A stretch of DNA of 34,783 nucleotides from the NCBI RefSeq assembly GCF_024519455.1, contig NZ_JALJRY010000050.1, positions 1-34,783 of the forward strand. The letters run 5' to 3'. Position numbers and translations under genes: made by a program. Below, piece after piece: positions 1 through 8,062 of the stretch. The notes under the pieces were generated by a model. The model saw only the letters and a program-made list of their open reading frames with translations. It did no database searches and was not told where the DNA came from. Each line of letters opens with the position of its first letter. Position 1 is the first letter of the stretch. The DNA is from Streptomyces sp. STR69. GTDB taxonomy: Bacteria > Actinomycetota > Actinomycetes > Streptomycetales > Streptomycetaceae.

Positions 1-14
1 TCCCCGGCCGCTCG

Positions 15-143
15 CTCGCTTCTCAAACGGGCTGGAGCGGACCGAGTCAAGGGTGGAGCGCAGCGGAATCGCCGCAGGCGACGCGACCGCAGGGAGCGCC
101 CTTTACTCGGTCCGCGGAAGCCCGACACTGACAAAGAAGCGAG
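15..143. repeat. Nested long inverted repeat (about 130 bp)
   Basis: Two arms of 25 bases, 29-53 and 99-123, pair with 21 of 25 matches around the shared core GCGGACCGAGT. Outside them a second perfect 9-base pair of arms, CTCGCTTCT at 15-23 and AGAAGCGAG at 135-143, brackets the structure. The 45-base centre is itself rich in GCGG/CCGC and could form smaller hairpins. It lies 21 bases beyond the stop codon of the EamA gene on the minus strand, so it could act as its 3' terminator or as a structured RNA. No U-tract follows, and no protein in the region looks real. Confidence 0.75.
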
Positions 144-164
144 TGGCCCAACGTTCACATACGC

Positions 165-1106
165 CTAAGGAGCAACCCCAGCAGCCTCCTGCATCGCCTC
201 CCGCTTCACCTTCCCCCGCCCCACCTGAGTCCGCACAGCCCCCATACTCGCCCCGATGACCAGCCCAATAGCCAAGGCTTCAGAGACAGACAGCGCCTGG
301 TGAAGGATCAGGAAGCCCGCCGTCGCCGCGATGGCAGGTTCCAGGCTCATCAGGATGGCGAAGGTGGAAGCAGGCAGCCGTCGCAACGCCAGAAGTTCAA
401 GCGTGTAGGGAAGAACGGACGAAAGAACCGCCACCGCCGACCCGAGCGCGATGGTCACAGGGTTCAGCAGCCTCGTACCGGACTCCGCGATACCGAGCGG
501 CAGAAACACCACCGCCGCCACGACCATCGCCAGCGCCAGTCCATCGGCCTGCGGGAAGCGGCGCCCTGTACGGGCACTGAAAACTATGTACGTCGCCCAC
601 ATAGCGCCCGCACCCAGCGCGAAGGCCACGCCTACAGGATCCAGGCTGCTGAAGCCTCCCCCACCGAGCAGGAACACTCCCGCCAGAGCGAGTCCCGCCC
701 ACACCGCGTTCAGCGCCCGCCTGGAAGTCAGCACAGACAGAGCGAGCGGGCCCAGTACCTCCAGGGTGACCGCCGGGCCCAGCGGGATGCGGGCCAGTGA
801 CTGGTAGAAGAGCCCGTTCATCGCGGCCATCGTGACACCGAAGACGACGACCGTCCCCCAGTCCGTACGCGAGTGACCACGCAGACTCGGGCGGCAGACC
901 ACGAGCAGAACCACCGCCGCCACCAGCAGGCGAAGCGTCACCACACCCAGCGACCCGGCCCGCGGAATCAGCGTCACCGCGAGCGCACCACCGAACTGCA
1001 CCGAGATCCCCCCGGCCAGCACGAGGCCCACCGGACCGAACCGACGAGGGGCGGCAACGGGGGTCGTCGCCACGGGGGCGGTCGTCGACGTACTGGGGAT
1101 GCTCAC
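165..1106 (-). CDS. EamA/DMT-superfamily transporter
   Basis: The product is a 313-residue polytopic membrane protein of the drug/metabolite transporter superfamily, with about ten hydrophobic segments arranged as two EamA halves. Such proteins (RhtA, YdcZ and PecM type) usually export amino acids or other small metabolites across the cytoplasmic membrane; the substrate cannot be read here. Seen in the sequence: the first half carries GPVGLVLAGGISVQFGGALA and later LGPAVTLEVLGPLALSVLTS. The second half carries the matching family signature PASTFAILMSLEPAIAATAG near residue 250, followed by a final helix and a basic tail. The start is GTG with a GGAAG Shine-Dalgarno-like stretch just upstream. 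Length is normal for the family. It follows the ABC exporter on the same strand after 131 bases, so cotranscription is possible but not shown. Confidence 0.9.
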   Translation of the reverse strand: MSIPSTSTTAPVATTPVAAPRRFGPVGLVLAGGISVQFGGALAVTLIPRAGSLGVVTLRLLVAAVVLLVVCRPSLRGHSRTDWGTVVVFGVTMAAMNGLFYQSLARIPLGPAVTLEVLGPLALSVLTSRRALNAVWAGLALAGVFLLGGGGFSSLDPVGVAFALGAGAMWATYIVFSARTGRRFPQADGLALAMVVAAVVFLPLGIAESGTRLLNPVTIALGSAVAVLSSVLPYTLELLALRRLPASTFAILMSLEPAIAATAGFLILHQALSVSEALAIGLVIGASMGAVRTQVGRGKVKREAMQEAAGVAP

Positions 1107-1237
1107 GGCGCTTCCAGGGGATCAGCTCGGGATTCGTCCATCACGATGCACTGCTCGGTCCATGGTAGTGGACTGAGACAGGTGTGAGAACCCTTTATGC
1201 AACTGTCCTGGAGCCGGCCCGCCGGATGATCAGTGAC

Positions 1238-3322
1238 TCAGATGCCGCTCCAGGGAACCTCGTCACGGAACAGCGGCCGACCGTCGGGGAGGGTGGTGGG
1301 CATGGGACCGAAGAGCGGATCGGAGGCGTACTCGGCCTCGACGTACGCAGGTTGATACACCGGCTGCGACTGCTGCGCCTGCTGTGCCGGATACGTCTGG
1401 TACCCCTGCGGCTGTGGCGCCCAGCTCTCGACGAAGACCGGAGGCGCCGCGGCGTACTGGACTCCCGCCGCCACCCCTGCCATTGCCCCTGCCCCTGCCT
1501 CGGCGAACAGGGGCAACCGCAGCTCCCCGGTGTCCATCACCGCGTTGTTCTGCGAACGGTGCAGTCGCGAGTACGCCCCGCCCCGCGCCATCAACTCGTC
1601 GTGCCGCCCCGTCTCCACGATCCGTCCCCGGTCGACGACCAGGATCCGGTCGGCGTCGGGAGCGAGGTTGAGGTCATGGGTGATCATGATCGTCGTACGA
1701 CCGGCCATCAGTCGTCGCAGTGGCTTCACGACCCGTCGGGCCGCCATCGAGTCCAGCCCGGTCGTCGGTTCGTCGAGGACGAGGACCGGAGCGTCGCGCA
1801 GAATCGCCCGTGCGATCGCCAGTCGTTGGAGCTGACCGCCGGACAGGCGGGCCGAGTTGGGGTCGACCCTCGTGTCGTAGCCGTCGGGCAGGCGGAGGAT
1901 GAACTCGTGGGCGTCGGCCGCAATCGCCGCGTCCATGATCGCCTGCTCGCTCGCGCCGGGCCGGCCGCAGGCGATGTTCGCGCGGACGGTGTCGTGCAGG
2001 ACGAGGGTCTCCTGCGGGAGCAGGGTGACGTACTCGCGCAGGCGGGCGAGAGGGAGGTCCCGCAGGGAGACGCCGTCGAGGAGGACTTCGCCGACTTCGG
2101 GGTCGTAGAAGCGGAGCAGCATTTTGGAGACCGTGGACTTGCCTGCGCCGCTGGGGCCGGTGACGATCACCAGCTCGCCGGGGTTGACGGTGAAGGAGAG
2201 GCCCTCCAGGGCCGTGCGGTCCGCGCCCGGGTAGCTGAAGGAGACGTCGCGGAGTTCGACCGTGCCGTCGGGGCGGCCGAACTCCGTGCCGTGGCTGGGG
2301 TCGGCGACCGACGGTCGTACGTCGAGGATCTCGATCAGGCGCTCGGCGCCCGCGGTGGCGGCGGTGATGGTGAGGCCGAGTTGGGCCAGGCCGCGGACGG
2401 GCGGGTAGAGGTAGCCCAAGAAGGCGGAGAAGGCGAGGAGTTGGCCGAGGGTCATGCGGCCGGTGGAGATCTCCCAGGCGCCGATGCCGATGACGGCGAG
2501 CACGCACACGGTCTCGATGACGCTGACGAGTTGCTCGTAGGCCTCGTTGAGGCGGGTCGAGCGGACGGAGGCGCGGAACCAGGCGCTCGCCTCCTCGTTC
2601 AGGCGTCGGCGTTCCGCGTCGCGGCGGCCGTAGGCCTGGGTGAGGACGATGTTGCCGAGGGACTCCTCGACGACGGAGGTGATCGCGCCGTCGGCGACGC
2701 GGCCCGCGCGCGAGACGTCCTTGATGGAGCCGGAGAAGCGGCGGGCGGCCAGCCAGAAGAGCGGGGCGAGGACGAAGGTGGCCGCGGCGAGGTCCCAGCG
2801 CAGCCAGAACGCGGCGGCTGCGTAGAAGAGGGCGGAGAAGATCGCGGAGGCGGTGCCCACGACGCCGGAGACGACGAGGGTTTCGATCGCTTCGACGTCA
2901 CTGGTGAGGCGGGACAACAGGTCGCCCTGGCGGTGGCGTTGGAAGAAGTGCGGCGGCAACTGCTGTACGTGGTCGAAGACATGCTCGCGCAGTCTCATCA
3001 CGAAGCGTTCGGTGGCCCAGGCGGCGAGGGAGTTGCCGGCGTAGGCGACGACCGCGCCGACGAGCGCGACGCCCAGCCATTTGACGGCCGGGCTCCAGAA
3101 CGCGGCGAGTGATCCCTTCGCCAGGGCGCGGTCGGTGAGGTCGCTGAAGAGGAGGATCGACTCGGTCTCGGCGAGTGCGGCGATCACCGTACACACCCAG
3201 ACGAGGATCAGCCAGCGTCTGAGACCCACGGTCAGCGGCCAGAAACGGCGGAAAGCCGTGCGGGCGGGAATGGTGGGAGTTTCGTCGTCCTCGTATTCGA
3301 GGTCTTCCTCTTCCATATCCAT
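1238..3322 (-). CDS. ABC exporter, fused membrane and ATPase domains
   Basis: A half-size ABC exporter of about 694 residues with membrane domain before nucleotide-binding domain, expected to work as a homodimer or with a partner. The N terminus is very acidic (MDMEEEDLEYEDDE), and six transmembrane segments span roughly residues 35-310. The ATPase domain has Walker A (GPSGAGKS, Lys about 395), signature LSGGQ, Walker B (VLVLDEPTTGLD) and the switch His in ITHDLN. There is no C39 peptidase domain. An unusual C-terminal tail of about 90 residues is rich in Gln, Pro, Tyr and Ala and ends DEVPWSGI. I chose ATG at 3322 because GGAGGG at 3333-3338 sits 10 bases before it; GTG at 3328 or 3340 is possible. 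A strong terminator at 3387-3413 separates it from the small peptide gene upstream, so it probably has its own promoter. Substrate unknown. Confidence 0.9.
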   Translation of the reverse strand: MDMEEEDLEYEDDETPTIPARTAFRRFWPLTVGLRRWLILVWVCTVIAALAETESILLFSDLTDRALAKGSLAAFWSPAVKWLGVALVGAVVAYAGNSLAAWATERFVMRLREHVFDHVQQLPPHFFQRHRQGDLLSRLTSDVEAIETLVVSGVVGTASAIFSALFYAAAAFWLRWDLAAATFVLAPLFWLAARRFSGSIKDVSRAGRVADGAITSVVEESLGNIVLTQAYGRRDAERRRLNEEASAWFRASVRSTRLNEAYEQLVSVIETVCVLAVIGIGAWEISTGRMTLGQLLAFSAFLGYLYPPVRGLAQLGLTITAATAGAERLIEILDVRPSVADPSHGTEFGRPDGTVELRDVSFSYPGADRTALEGLSFTVNPGELVIVTGPSGAGKSTVSKMLLRFYDPEVGEVLLDGVSLRDLPLARLREYVTLLPQETLVLHDTVRANIACGRPGASEQAIMDAAIAADAHEFILRLPDGYDTRVDPNSARLSGGQLQRLAIARAILRDAPVLVLDEPTTGLDSMAARRVVKPLRRLMAGRTTIMITHDLNLAPDADRILVVDRGRIVETGRHDELMARGGAYSRLHRSQNNAVMDTGELRLPLFAEAGAGAMAGVAAGVQYAAAPPVFVESWAPQPQGYQTYPAQQAQQSQPVYQPAYVEAEYASDPLFGPMPTTLPDGRPLFRDEVPWSGI

Positions 3323-3386
3323 GTCCACAACGCCCTCCACTTTCCGTCATCAGAATTCTCTGGATTTTCGAATTCAGGAAAGAAAA

Positions 3387-3413
3387 GAGGGCCGACTGCG
3401 TGGGTCGGCCCTC
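3387..3413 (-). terminator. Rho-independent terminator of the small peptide gene
   Basis: Perfect 10-base arms GAGGGCCGAC and GTCGGCCCTC at 3387-3396 and 3404-3413 enclose a 7-base loop. Read on the minus strand the stem is followed at once by TTTTCTTTCC, a proper U-rich tract. It lies 14 bases after the stop of the 43-residue ORF and before the ABC exporter gene, so the little gene appears to form its own transcription unit. Confidence 0.85.
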
Positions 3414-3427
3414 CTCCTACTGCCGGA

Positions 3428-3559
3428 TCAGCTGTCCTGGCCGGGCAGCGGCTTCGGCAGGGGCTTCGGCTCGTGCTTCTTGCGGGGCTTCGGGGGCGGC
3501 GGGGGCGGCAGCTGCTGCTTCTTGGGCTTGGGCAGCGGGGCGAGCTTGTTGAGGCCCAT
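3428..3559 (-). CDS. Small Pro/Lys-rich peptide, 43 residues
   Basis: An ORF of 43 codons encodes a peptide built almost wholly of Pro, Lys, Leu and Gln. It begins MGLNKLAPLPKPKKQQ, then has a run of six prolines, and ends in a repeated PKPLPKPLP stretch before GQDS. I do not recognise a family. It has no signal peptide or membrane segment and is strongly basic, which suggests an extended polyproline-type chain that binds nucleic acid, membrane or an SH3-like partner (inference). Support for a real gene: an ATG preceded by GGAG at the right distance, a strong terminator just after the stop, and a 250-base upstream region with phased repeats. It lies between a FemX-like gene and an ABC exporter on the same strand. 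Low sequence complexity means chance coding cannot be excluded. Confidence 0.6.
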   Translation of the reverse strand: MGLNKLAPLPKPKKQQLPPPPPPKPRKKHEPKPLPKPLPGQDS

Positions 3560-3719
3560 TCCGAACTCCTAGGTTGTGCAGAGGAATTTGTGCGTCAAAG
3601 TCGAGCGTTTTACCGCCCGGGGAATTCCCGACACCGAGAAACTTACACGCCACCGACGCCAAGAAGCAGCAAAGTCGGCAAGCGAACGGCAAGCACGTGC
3701 TGTGAATACCTATGTGAAT

Positions 3720-3785
3720 CCTGAGCGACGTCCGCCAACCTGAGAGTTCTCTAATAAACCTGAGAGCAGCCTTAACGAACCTGTG
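3720..3785. promoter_or_regulatory. Four helically phased CCTGAG repeats
   Basis: The hexamer CCTGAG occurs at 3720, 3739 and 3759, with a variant CCTGTG at 3780. Three of the four are preceded by AA, giving AACCTGAG; the first is ATCCTGAG. Spacings are 19, 20 and 21 bases, close to two helical turns, so all would lie on the same DNA face. The array sits between the femX-like stop and the small peptide start, 160-225 bases upstream of the latter; on the coding (minus) strand it reads CTCAGGTT. Direct repeats like this are typical sites for OmpR-family response regulators. The binding protein is unknown. Confidence 0.5.
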
Positions 3786-3807
3786 GTTCCGCCCTCAGAC
3801 AGGGTCC

Positions 3808-4932
3808 TCAGCGGCGCGCCATGTAGAGGTCCAGCGCCTTGTGCAGCAGCCGGTTGAGGGGGAAGTCCCACTCCCCCAGGTACTCGACGGCCTCCCCGCC
3901 GGCGCCGGCCTTGAAGCGCAGCAGCCCCAGCAGGTGGTTCGACTCCTCCAGGGTGTCGGTGATGCCCCTGAAGTCGTATACGGCGGCTCCGAGTTGGTGG
4001 GCGTCGGTCATCATGTGCCACTGCATGGCGTTGTTGGGCTGCACTTCGCGGCGGCGGCTGGTGGAGGCGCCGTAGGAGTACCAGACGTGCCGGCCTACGG
4101 TCAGCATCGTGGCCGCGGCGAGGATGTCGCCGTCGTGGTGGGCGAGGTAGAGGCGCATGCGGTCGGGGTGTTCGGTGGTGAGGGCGGTCCACATGCGCTG
4201 GAAGTAGGGCAGCGGGCGCGGGATGAAGCGGTCGCGTTCGGCGGTCTCGGCGTAGAGCTCGTAGAAGGCGGGGAGTTCGTCGTAGCCGCCCCGGACCACT
4301 TTCACCCCGGCCTTCTCGGCCTTCTTGATGTTGCGGCGCCACTGCTGGTTGAGACCGCGGTGGATGTCGTCCAACGACCGCCCGGCGAACGGCACTTGGA
4401 ACACGTACCGCGGCTGCCCGGCCGCGAACCCGTCCTCTCCCCCGGGCTCCGTCTGCTGCCAGCCGGCGCGCCGCAGCCGGTCGGCGATCTCGTAGGCACG
4501 CGGTTCGTACGACGTCGGCTCCGCGTCCCGCAGCCGCCGCGCGTCCGGATCGGCGATCGCCGCCTTCACCGCGTCCGCGCTCCAGCGGCGAACGACGACG
4601 GGCGGCCCCATCTTCACCGTGAAAGCGCCCTGCGCCTTGAGATGCGCGAGCATCGGGTCGAGCCAGCGGTCGAGGTCGGCGGCGTGCCAGTCGATGACCG
4701 GCCCCTCGGGCAGATAGGCCAGGTACTTCTTCAACTTGGGCACGGGCCGGTACAGCACGAGCCCGACCCCGACCAACTCCCCGCTCCCCTCGAACCACCC
4801 GAGACTCTCCGCCCGCCAGTCGGGCTTCACCGCACCCCAGGACGGCACCTGCATATGGCTGGCGGAGGGGCGGGCGGCGACGAACGCGAGGTGTTCGGCG
4901 GAGGTGATGGGGCGGAGACGGAGGTCGGTCAT
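3808..4932 (-). CDS. FemX-like peptidoglycan aminoacyltransferase (GNAT fold)
   Basis: A 374-residue protein of the FemABX family, which uses aminoacyl-tRNA to add amino acids to the lipid II stem peptide when building the peptidoglycan cross-bridge; it acts at the cytoplasmic face of the membrane. Family marks seen: an N-terminal HMQVPSWGAVK segment, LAYLPEGPVIDW, the middle motif NQQWRRNIKKAEKAGVKVV (the usual 'LSKKTRRNIKKA'-like stretch), then FYELYAETAERDRF and WYSYGASTSRRREVQPNNAM, which matches the C-terminal 'Y...G...' substrate region. I chose ATG at 4932 because AGGGAG lies 8 bases upstream; a GTG at 4959 would extend it by nine residues without a better ribosome site. In Streptomyces such enzymes add the single Gly of the bridge or act in glycopeptide resistance; which role applies here cannot be told. 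Confidence 0.88.
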   Translation of the reverse strand: MTDLRLRPITSAEHLAFVAARPSASHMQVPSWGAVKPDWRAESLGWFEGSGELVGVGLVLYRPVPKLKKYLAYLPEGPVIDWHAADLDRWLDPMLAHLKAQGAFTVKMGPPVVVRRWSADAVKAAIADPDARRLRDAEPTSYEPRAYEIADRLRRAGWQQTEPGGEDGFAAGQPRYVFQVPFAGRSLDDIHRGLNQQWRRNIKKAEKAGVKVVRGGYDELPAFYELYAETAERDRFIPRPLPYFQRMWTALTTEHPDRMRLYLAHHDGDILAAATMLTVGRHVWYSYGASTSRRREVQPNNAMQWHMMTDAHQLGAAVYDFRGITDTLEESNHLLGLLRFKAGAGGEAVEYLGEWDFPLNRLLHKALDLYMARR

Positions 4933-4985
4933 ACGCGGGGCTCCCTGGCTGCTCGGCACGGTGATCGAACGGCCAGCCTAGGCAG

Positions 4986-5159
4986 TCACCTCCGGCCGTC
5001 CCGCGGTCCGAACGTCTCCAGGGCCTCCGTGTCCGACGCCCGTGCGTCGAGGAAGTAGGCCGCCCAGTCGGCGATCTCCGGGTAGGCGGACTCCCGGACG
5101 AGGCGGGTGATCGCCGTCGGGATGTCGGAGAGGACCGCCACCCGGTCGAGTTCGTCCAT
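4986..5159 (-). CDS. Small ORF translationally coupled to the FAD/Fe-S oxidase
   Basis: A 57-residue ORF starts inside the stop codon of the preceding oxidase gene (ATGA overlap at 5159), the classic arrangement for translational coupling. The product is acidic and looks mostly helical, with segments MDELDRVAVLSDIPTAI and YPEIADWAAYFLDA; no signal peptide or metal motif is seen. I do not recognise a family. Third codon positions are G/C-rich as expected for a real gene here. It ends 53 bases before the femX-like start, so oxidase, this ORF and femX may be one transcript. It may be a small accessory or stability partner for the oxidase, but that is inference only. Confidence 0.6.
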   Translation of the reverse strand: MDELDRVAVLSDIPTAITRLVRESAYPEIADWAAYFLDARASDTEALETFGPRDGRR

Positions 5160-8014
5160 CACTGTGCTTCTGCCTCCAGTGCCTCCGCCAGTACCTCCGC
5201 CAAGTGCCTGCCCCGAACCCCGGCCAACTGCTCCAGCTGCGTACGGCACGAGAAGCCGTCCGCCAGGACCACCGCGTCCTGCGGTGCCTGCCGTACGGAG
5301 GGGAGGAGTTGTTCCTCCGCGCAGGTCGCCGACACCTCGTAGTGGCCCTTCTCGAAGCCGAAGTTGCCCGCCAACCCGCAGCAGCCGCCGGACAGTTCGC
5401 CCGTGAGGCCGGCGGCGGCGCGCAGGCGGCGGTCGGCGGTGTCGCCGAGTACCGCGTGCTGGTGGCAGTGGGTCTGGCCGACCGTCGGGCGGTCGATGCG
5501 GGGCGGGGTCCAGTCGGGGGCGGCGTGGCGGTCCAGGGCCTCGGCGAAGGTGAGGACCCTGGCGGCCAGGCGGGCCGCCCTGGGGTCGTCGGGCAGCAGC
5601 TCGGGGAGGTCCGTGCGGAGGGTCGCCGCGCAGCTCGGCTCCAGGACGACGACGGGCGGAGCGCCCTCGCCCTCCACCAGCACGCCCATTCCGTCCAGGG
5701 TGGTGCGCATGACCTCGCGGGCGCGGTCCAGTTGGCCCGTCGACACATACGTCAGTCCGCAGCAGACGGGCTTCCCCGCCATCACCGGCAGGACGGGGAG
5801 CACGCCCAGCCCCGCCGCCTCCAGTACCCGCACGGCCGCGCGGCCGACGGACGGTGAGAGGTGCTCCGTGAAGGTGTCCGGCCACAGGTAGACATGGCCC
5901 CGGGAGGGCGTCTCCACGTACTCCACTCCGTCGTGCGTGTTCCGCCGTGACTCCGCCCTGACCTCCCGCCGCCACGCCCGCGTGAACGGCACTCCCGCCA
6001 CCCGCGGGATCTTCCGCTCCTTCGCGATCCCGCCCAGCCGTTTCGCCAGAGCCGCCAACGGCCTTACCGAAGCAAGGGAGTTGACCAGCCACGCGGTCCG
6101 GGTGCGGGCCACCAGCCGCAGCCAGCGCGGCAGCCACCCCATCGTGTAGTGGGACGCGGGCCGGCGCCTCCCCTCGTAGTGGTGGTGCAGGAACTCCGCC
6201 TTGTACGTGGCCATGTCGACCCCGACCGGGCAGTCCGTGCGGCAGCCCTTGCAGGAGAGGCAGAGATCCAGTGCGTCCCGGACCTCGGTCGACTGCCAGC
6301 CGTCGGTGACCAGTTCGCCCGCGAGCATCTCGTGCAGCAGCCGGGCCCGCCCGCGCGTGGAGTGCGCCTCCTCCCCGGTGGCCCGGAACGACGGGCACAT
6401 CACCGAGGACCCGGACACTTCTGTCGTACGGCACTTGGCCACCCCCACGCAGCGCCGTACCGCCGCCGTGAAGTCGCCGCCGTCGGACGGGTAGCCGAAG
6501 ACGACGTCCACCGGTTCGCGGGGCAGGACGGAGAAGCGGAGGTTCGTGTCGAGGGGGGCGGGGCGGACGAGCATTCCGGGGTTGAGGAGGTCGTCCGGGT
6601 CCCAGACCGCCTTCGCGCGCTCGAAGAGGGTCACCATCTCGTCGCCGTACATCTTCGGCAACAACTCCGCGCGGGCCTGGCCGTCGCCGTGCTCGCCGGA
6701 GAGGGAGCCGCCGTGGGCCACCACCAGGTCGGCCAGGTCCTCGGAGAAGCTGCGGAAGCGGGCCACGCCCGGCACCGTCAGCAGGTCGAAGTCGATGCGG
6801 ACGTGGATGCAGCCGTCCCCGAAGTGGCCGTAGGGCGTGCCCCGTAGGCCGTACACGCCCAACAGCGACCTGAAGTCCCGCAGATACGCGCCCAGTTGGG
6901 TCGGCGGTACCGCGCAGTCCTCCCAGCCCGGCCAGGCCTCCGAGCCGTCGGGCATCCTCGTCGCCGTGCCGCTCGCGTCCTCGCGGATGCGCCACAGCGC
7001 CCGTTGGCCCGCCGGGTCCGTGACCACCAGGGAGTCGACGACGTCGGCCGCGCGGACGATCGCCTCGGCACGCGCGCGTGCCTCCGCCGCCGTGTCGCCG
7101 CCGGTCTCCACGAACAGCCAGGCACCGCCCCGGGGGAGGTCCGCCGTGGAGCGGACCAGGTCGGCCGCCATCCCCTCGACCGTGAGTGGTGCGAGAGGCA
7201 GCAATCCGGCCGCCGCCTCCGCCGCCGCGCTCTCGTCCGTGTACGCCAGCACCGCGAGGGCACGCGCGGAGGGTGCCTCGACTAGTCGTACGACCGCTTC
7301 CGTGAGGATGCCCAGGGTGCCCTCGCTGCCGCAGAAGGAGCGGGCGACGTCGGCGCCGTTCTCGGGGAGGAGGGCGTCCAGGGCGTAGCCCGAGATACGG
7401 CGGGGGAGGGCGGGGAAGCCCGTGCGCAGGCGGGCCAACTCGCCCTCCACGAGGGGGCGCAGGCCCTCCGGGGCGCCTGCCCAGTCGCGGCCGAGGCGCA
7501 GGGAGTCACCGCGCGCGGTGAGTACCGACAGCTCGCTCACGTTGTCCGCCGTGGTGCCCCAGGCGACCGAGTGGGAGCCGCAGGAGTTGTTGCCGATCAT
7601 GCCGCCGAGGGTGCAGCGGCTGTGGGTCGAGGGGTCGGGGCCGAAGCGCAACCCGTGTGGGGCGGCGGCCTGTTGGAGGCGGTCGAGGACCAGGCCGGGC
7701 TGGACGACGGCCGTGCGGGCGGCGGGGTCCAGGGACAGCAGGCCGTTCATGTGGCGGGTGAAGTCGAGGACCACGCCCGTGCCGGTCGCCTGGCCGGCGA
7801 TCGAGGTGCCGCCGCCGCGTGCCACGACCGGGACTCCGTGGGCCCGGCAGGCGGCGAGGGTCGCCGCCACGTCGTCGGCGTCACGGGGTGCGACGACACC
7901 CAGGGGGACGCGTCGGTAGTTGGACGCGTCCATCGTCGTCAGCGCCCGGGACGTGACGTCGAAGCCGACCTCGCCCCGGACGGTCCTCGTCAGCTCCGAC
8001 TGAAGATCCGGCAT
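5159..8014 (-). CDS. FAD-linked and Fe-S 2-hydroxyacid-type dehydrogenase
   Basis: A fusion protein of about 951 residues joining an FAD-binding (PCMH/vanillyl-alcohol-oxidase type) dehydrogenase to a GlpC-like Fe-S half. The architecture matches bacterial D-lactate, glycolate or D-2-hydroxyglutarate dehydrogenases such as YdiJ. Seen: PLGVVAPRDADDVAATLAAC and VARGGGTSIAGQATGTGVVL (FAD pyrophosphate site), then NNSCGSHSVAWGTTADNV, then the FAD-oxidase C domain with GHFGDGCIHVRID and SGEHGDGQAR. After about residue 540 come the ferredoxin motif CLSCKGCRTDCPVGVD and two C-terminal cysteine clusters, PVCCGLTYVSTG and GGCCGLAGNFGFEKG. It probably passes electrons from a 2-hydroxyacid to the respiratory chain at the membrane. 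An upstream extension to 8290 looks non-coding; I prefer ATG 8014 (MPDLQSEL), with ATG 8080 less likely because it falls in a palindrome. Confidence 0.88.
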   Translation of the reverse strand: MPDLQSELTRTVRGEVGFDVTSRALTTMDASNYRRVPLGVVAPRDADDVAATLAACRAHGVPVVARGGGTSIAGQATGTGVVLDFTRHMNGLLSLDPAARTAVVQPGLVLDRLQQAAAPHGLRFGPDPSTHSRCTLGGMIGNNSCGSHSVAWGTTADNVSELSVLTARGDSLRLGRDWAGAPEGLRPLVEGELARLRTGFPALPRRISGYALDALLPENGADVARSFCGSEGTLGILTEAVVRLVEAPSARALAVLAYTDESAAAEAAAGLLPLAPLTVEGMAADLVRSTADLPRGGAWLFVETGGDTAAEARARAEAIVRAADVVDSLVVTDPAGQRALWRIREDASGTATRMPDGSEAWPGWEDCAVPPTQLGAYLRDFRSLLGVYGLRGTPYGHFGDGCIHVRIDFDLLTVPGVARFRSFSEDLADLVVAHGGSLSGEHGDGQARAELLPKMYGDEMVTLFERAKAVWDPDDLLNPGMLVRPAPLDTNLRFSVLPREPVDVVFGYPSDGGDFTAAVRRCVGVAKCRTTEVSGSSVMCPSFRATGEEAHSTRGRARLLHEMLAGELVTDGWQSTEVRDALDLCLSCKGCRTDCPVGVDMATYKAEFLHHHYEGRRRPASHYTMGWLPRWLRLVARTRTAWLVNSLASVRPLAALAKRLGGIAKERKIPRVAGVPFTRAWRREVRAESRRNTHDGVEYVETPSRGHVYLWPDTFTEHLSPSVGRAAVRVLEAAGLGVLPVLPVMAGKPVCCGLTYVSTGQLDRAREVMRTTLDGMGVLVEGEGAPPVVVLEPSCAATLRTDLPELLPDDPRAARLAARVLTFAEALDRHAAPDWTPPRIDRPTVGQTHCHQHAVLGDTADRRLRAAAGLTGELSGGCCGLAGNFGFEKGHYEVSATCAEEQLLPSVRQAPQDAVVLADGFSCRTQLEQLAGVRGRHLAEVLAEALEAEAQ

Positions 8015-8062
8015 GCCCCCAGCATGAAGGGATTCTGTAAACGCATCCAGAACCTCCCCAGT

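Noticed and set aside
1184..3112. 642-codon plus-strand ORF antisense to the ABC exporter
   Set aside because: Long open frames opposite real genes are normal at this GC; the composition is Gly/Glu/Arg-rich with no domain, and the minus strand has clear ABC motifs.
4986..6995. 669-codon minus-strand frame overlapping the oxidase
   Set aside because: Only its last 57 codons (from 5159) look real; the rest is out-of-frame oxidase sequence rich in Arg/Gly/Pro.
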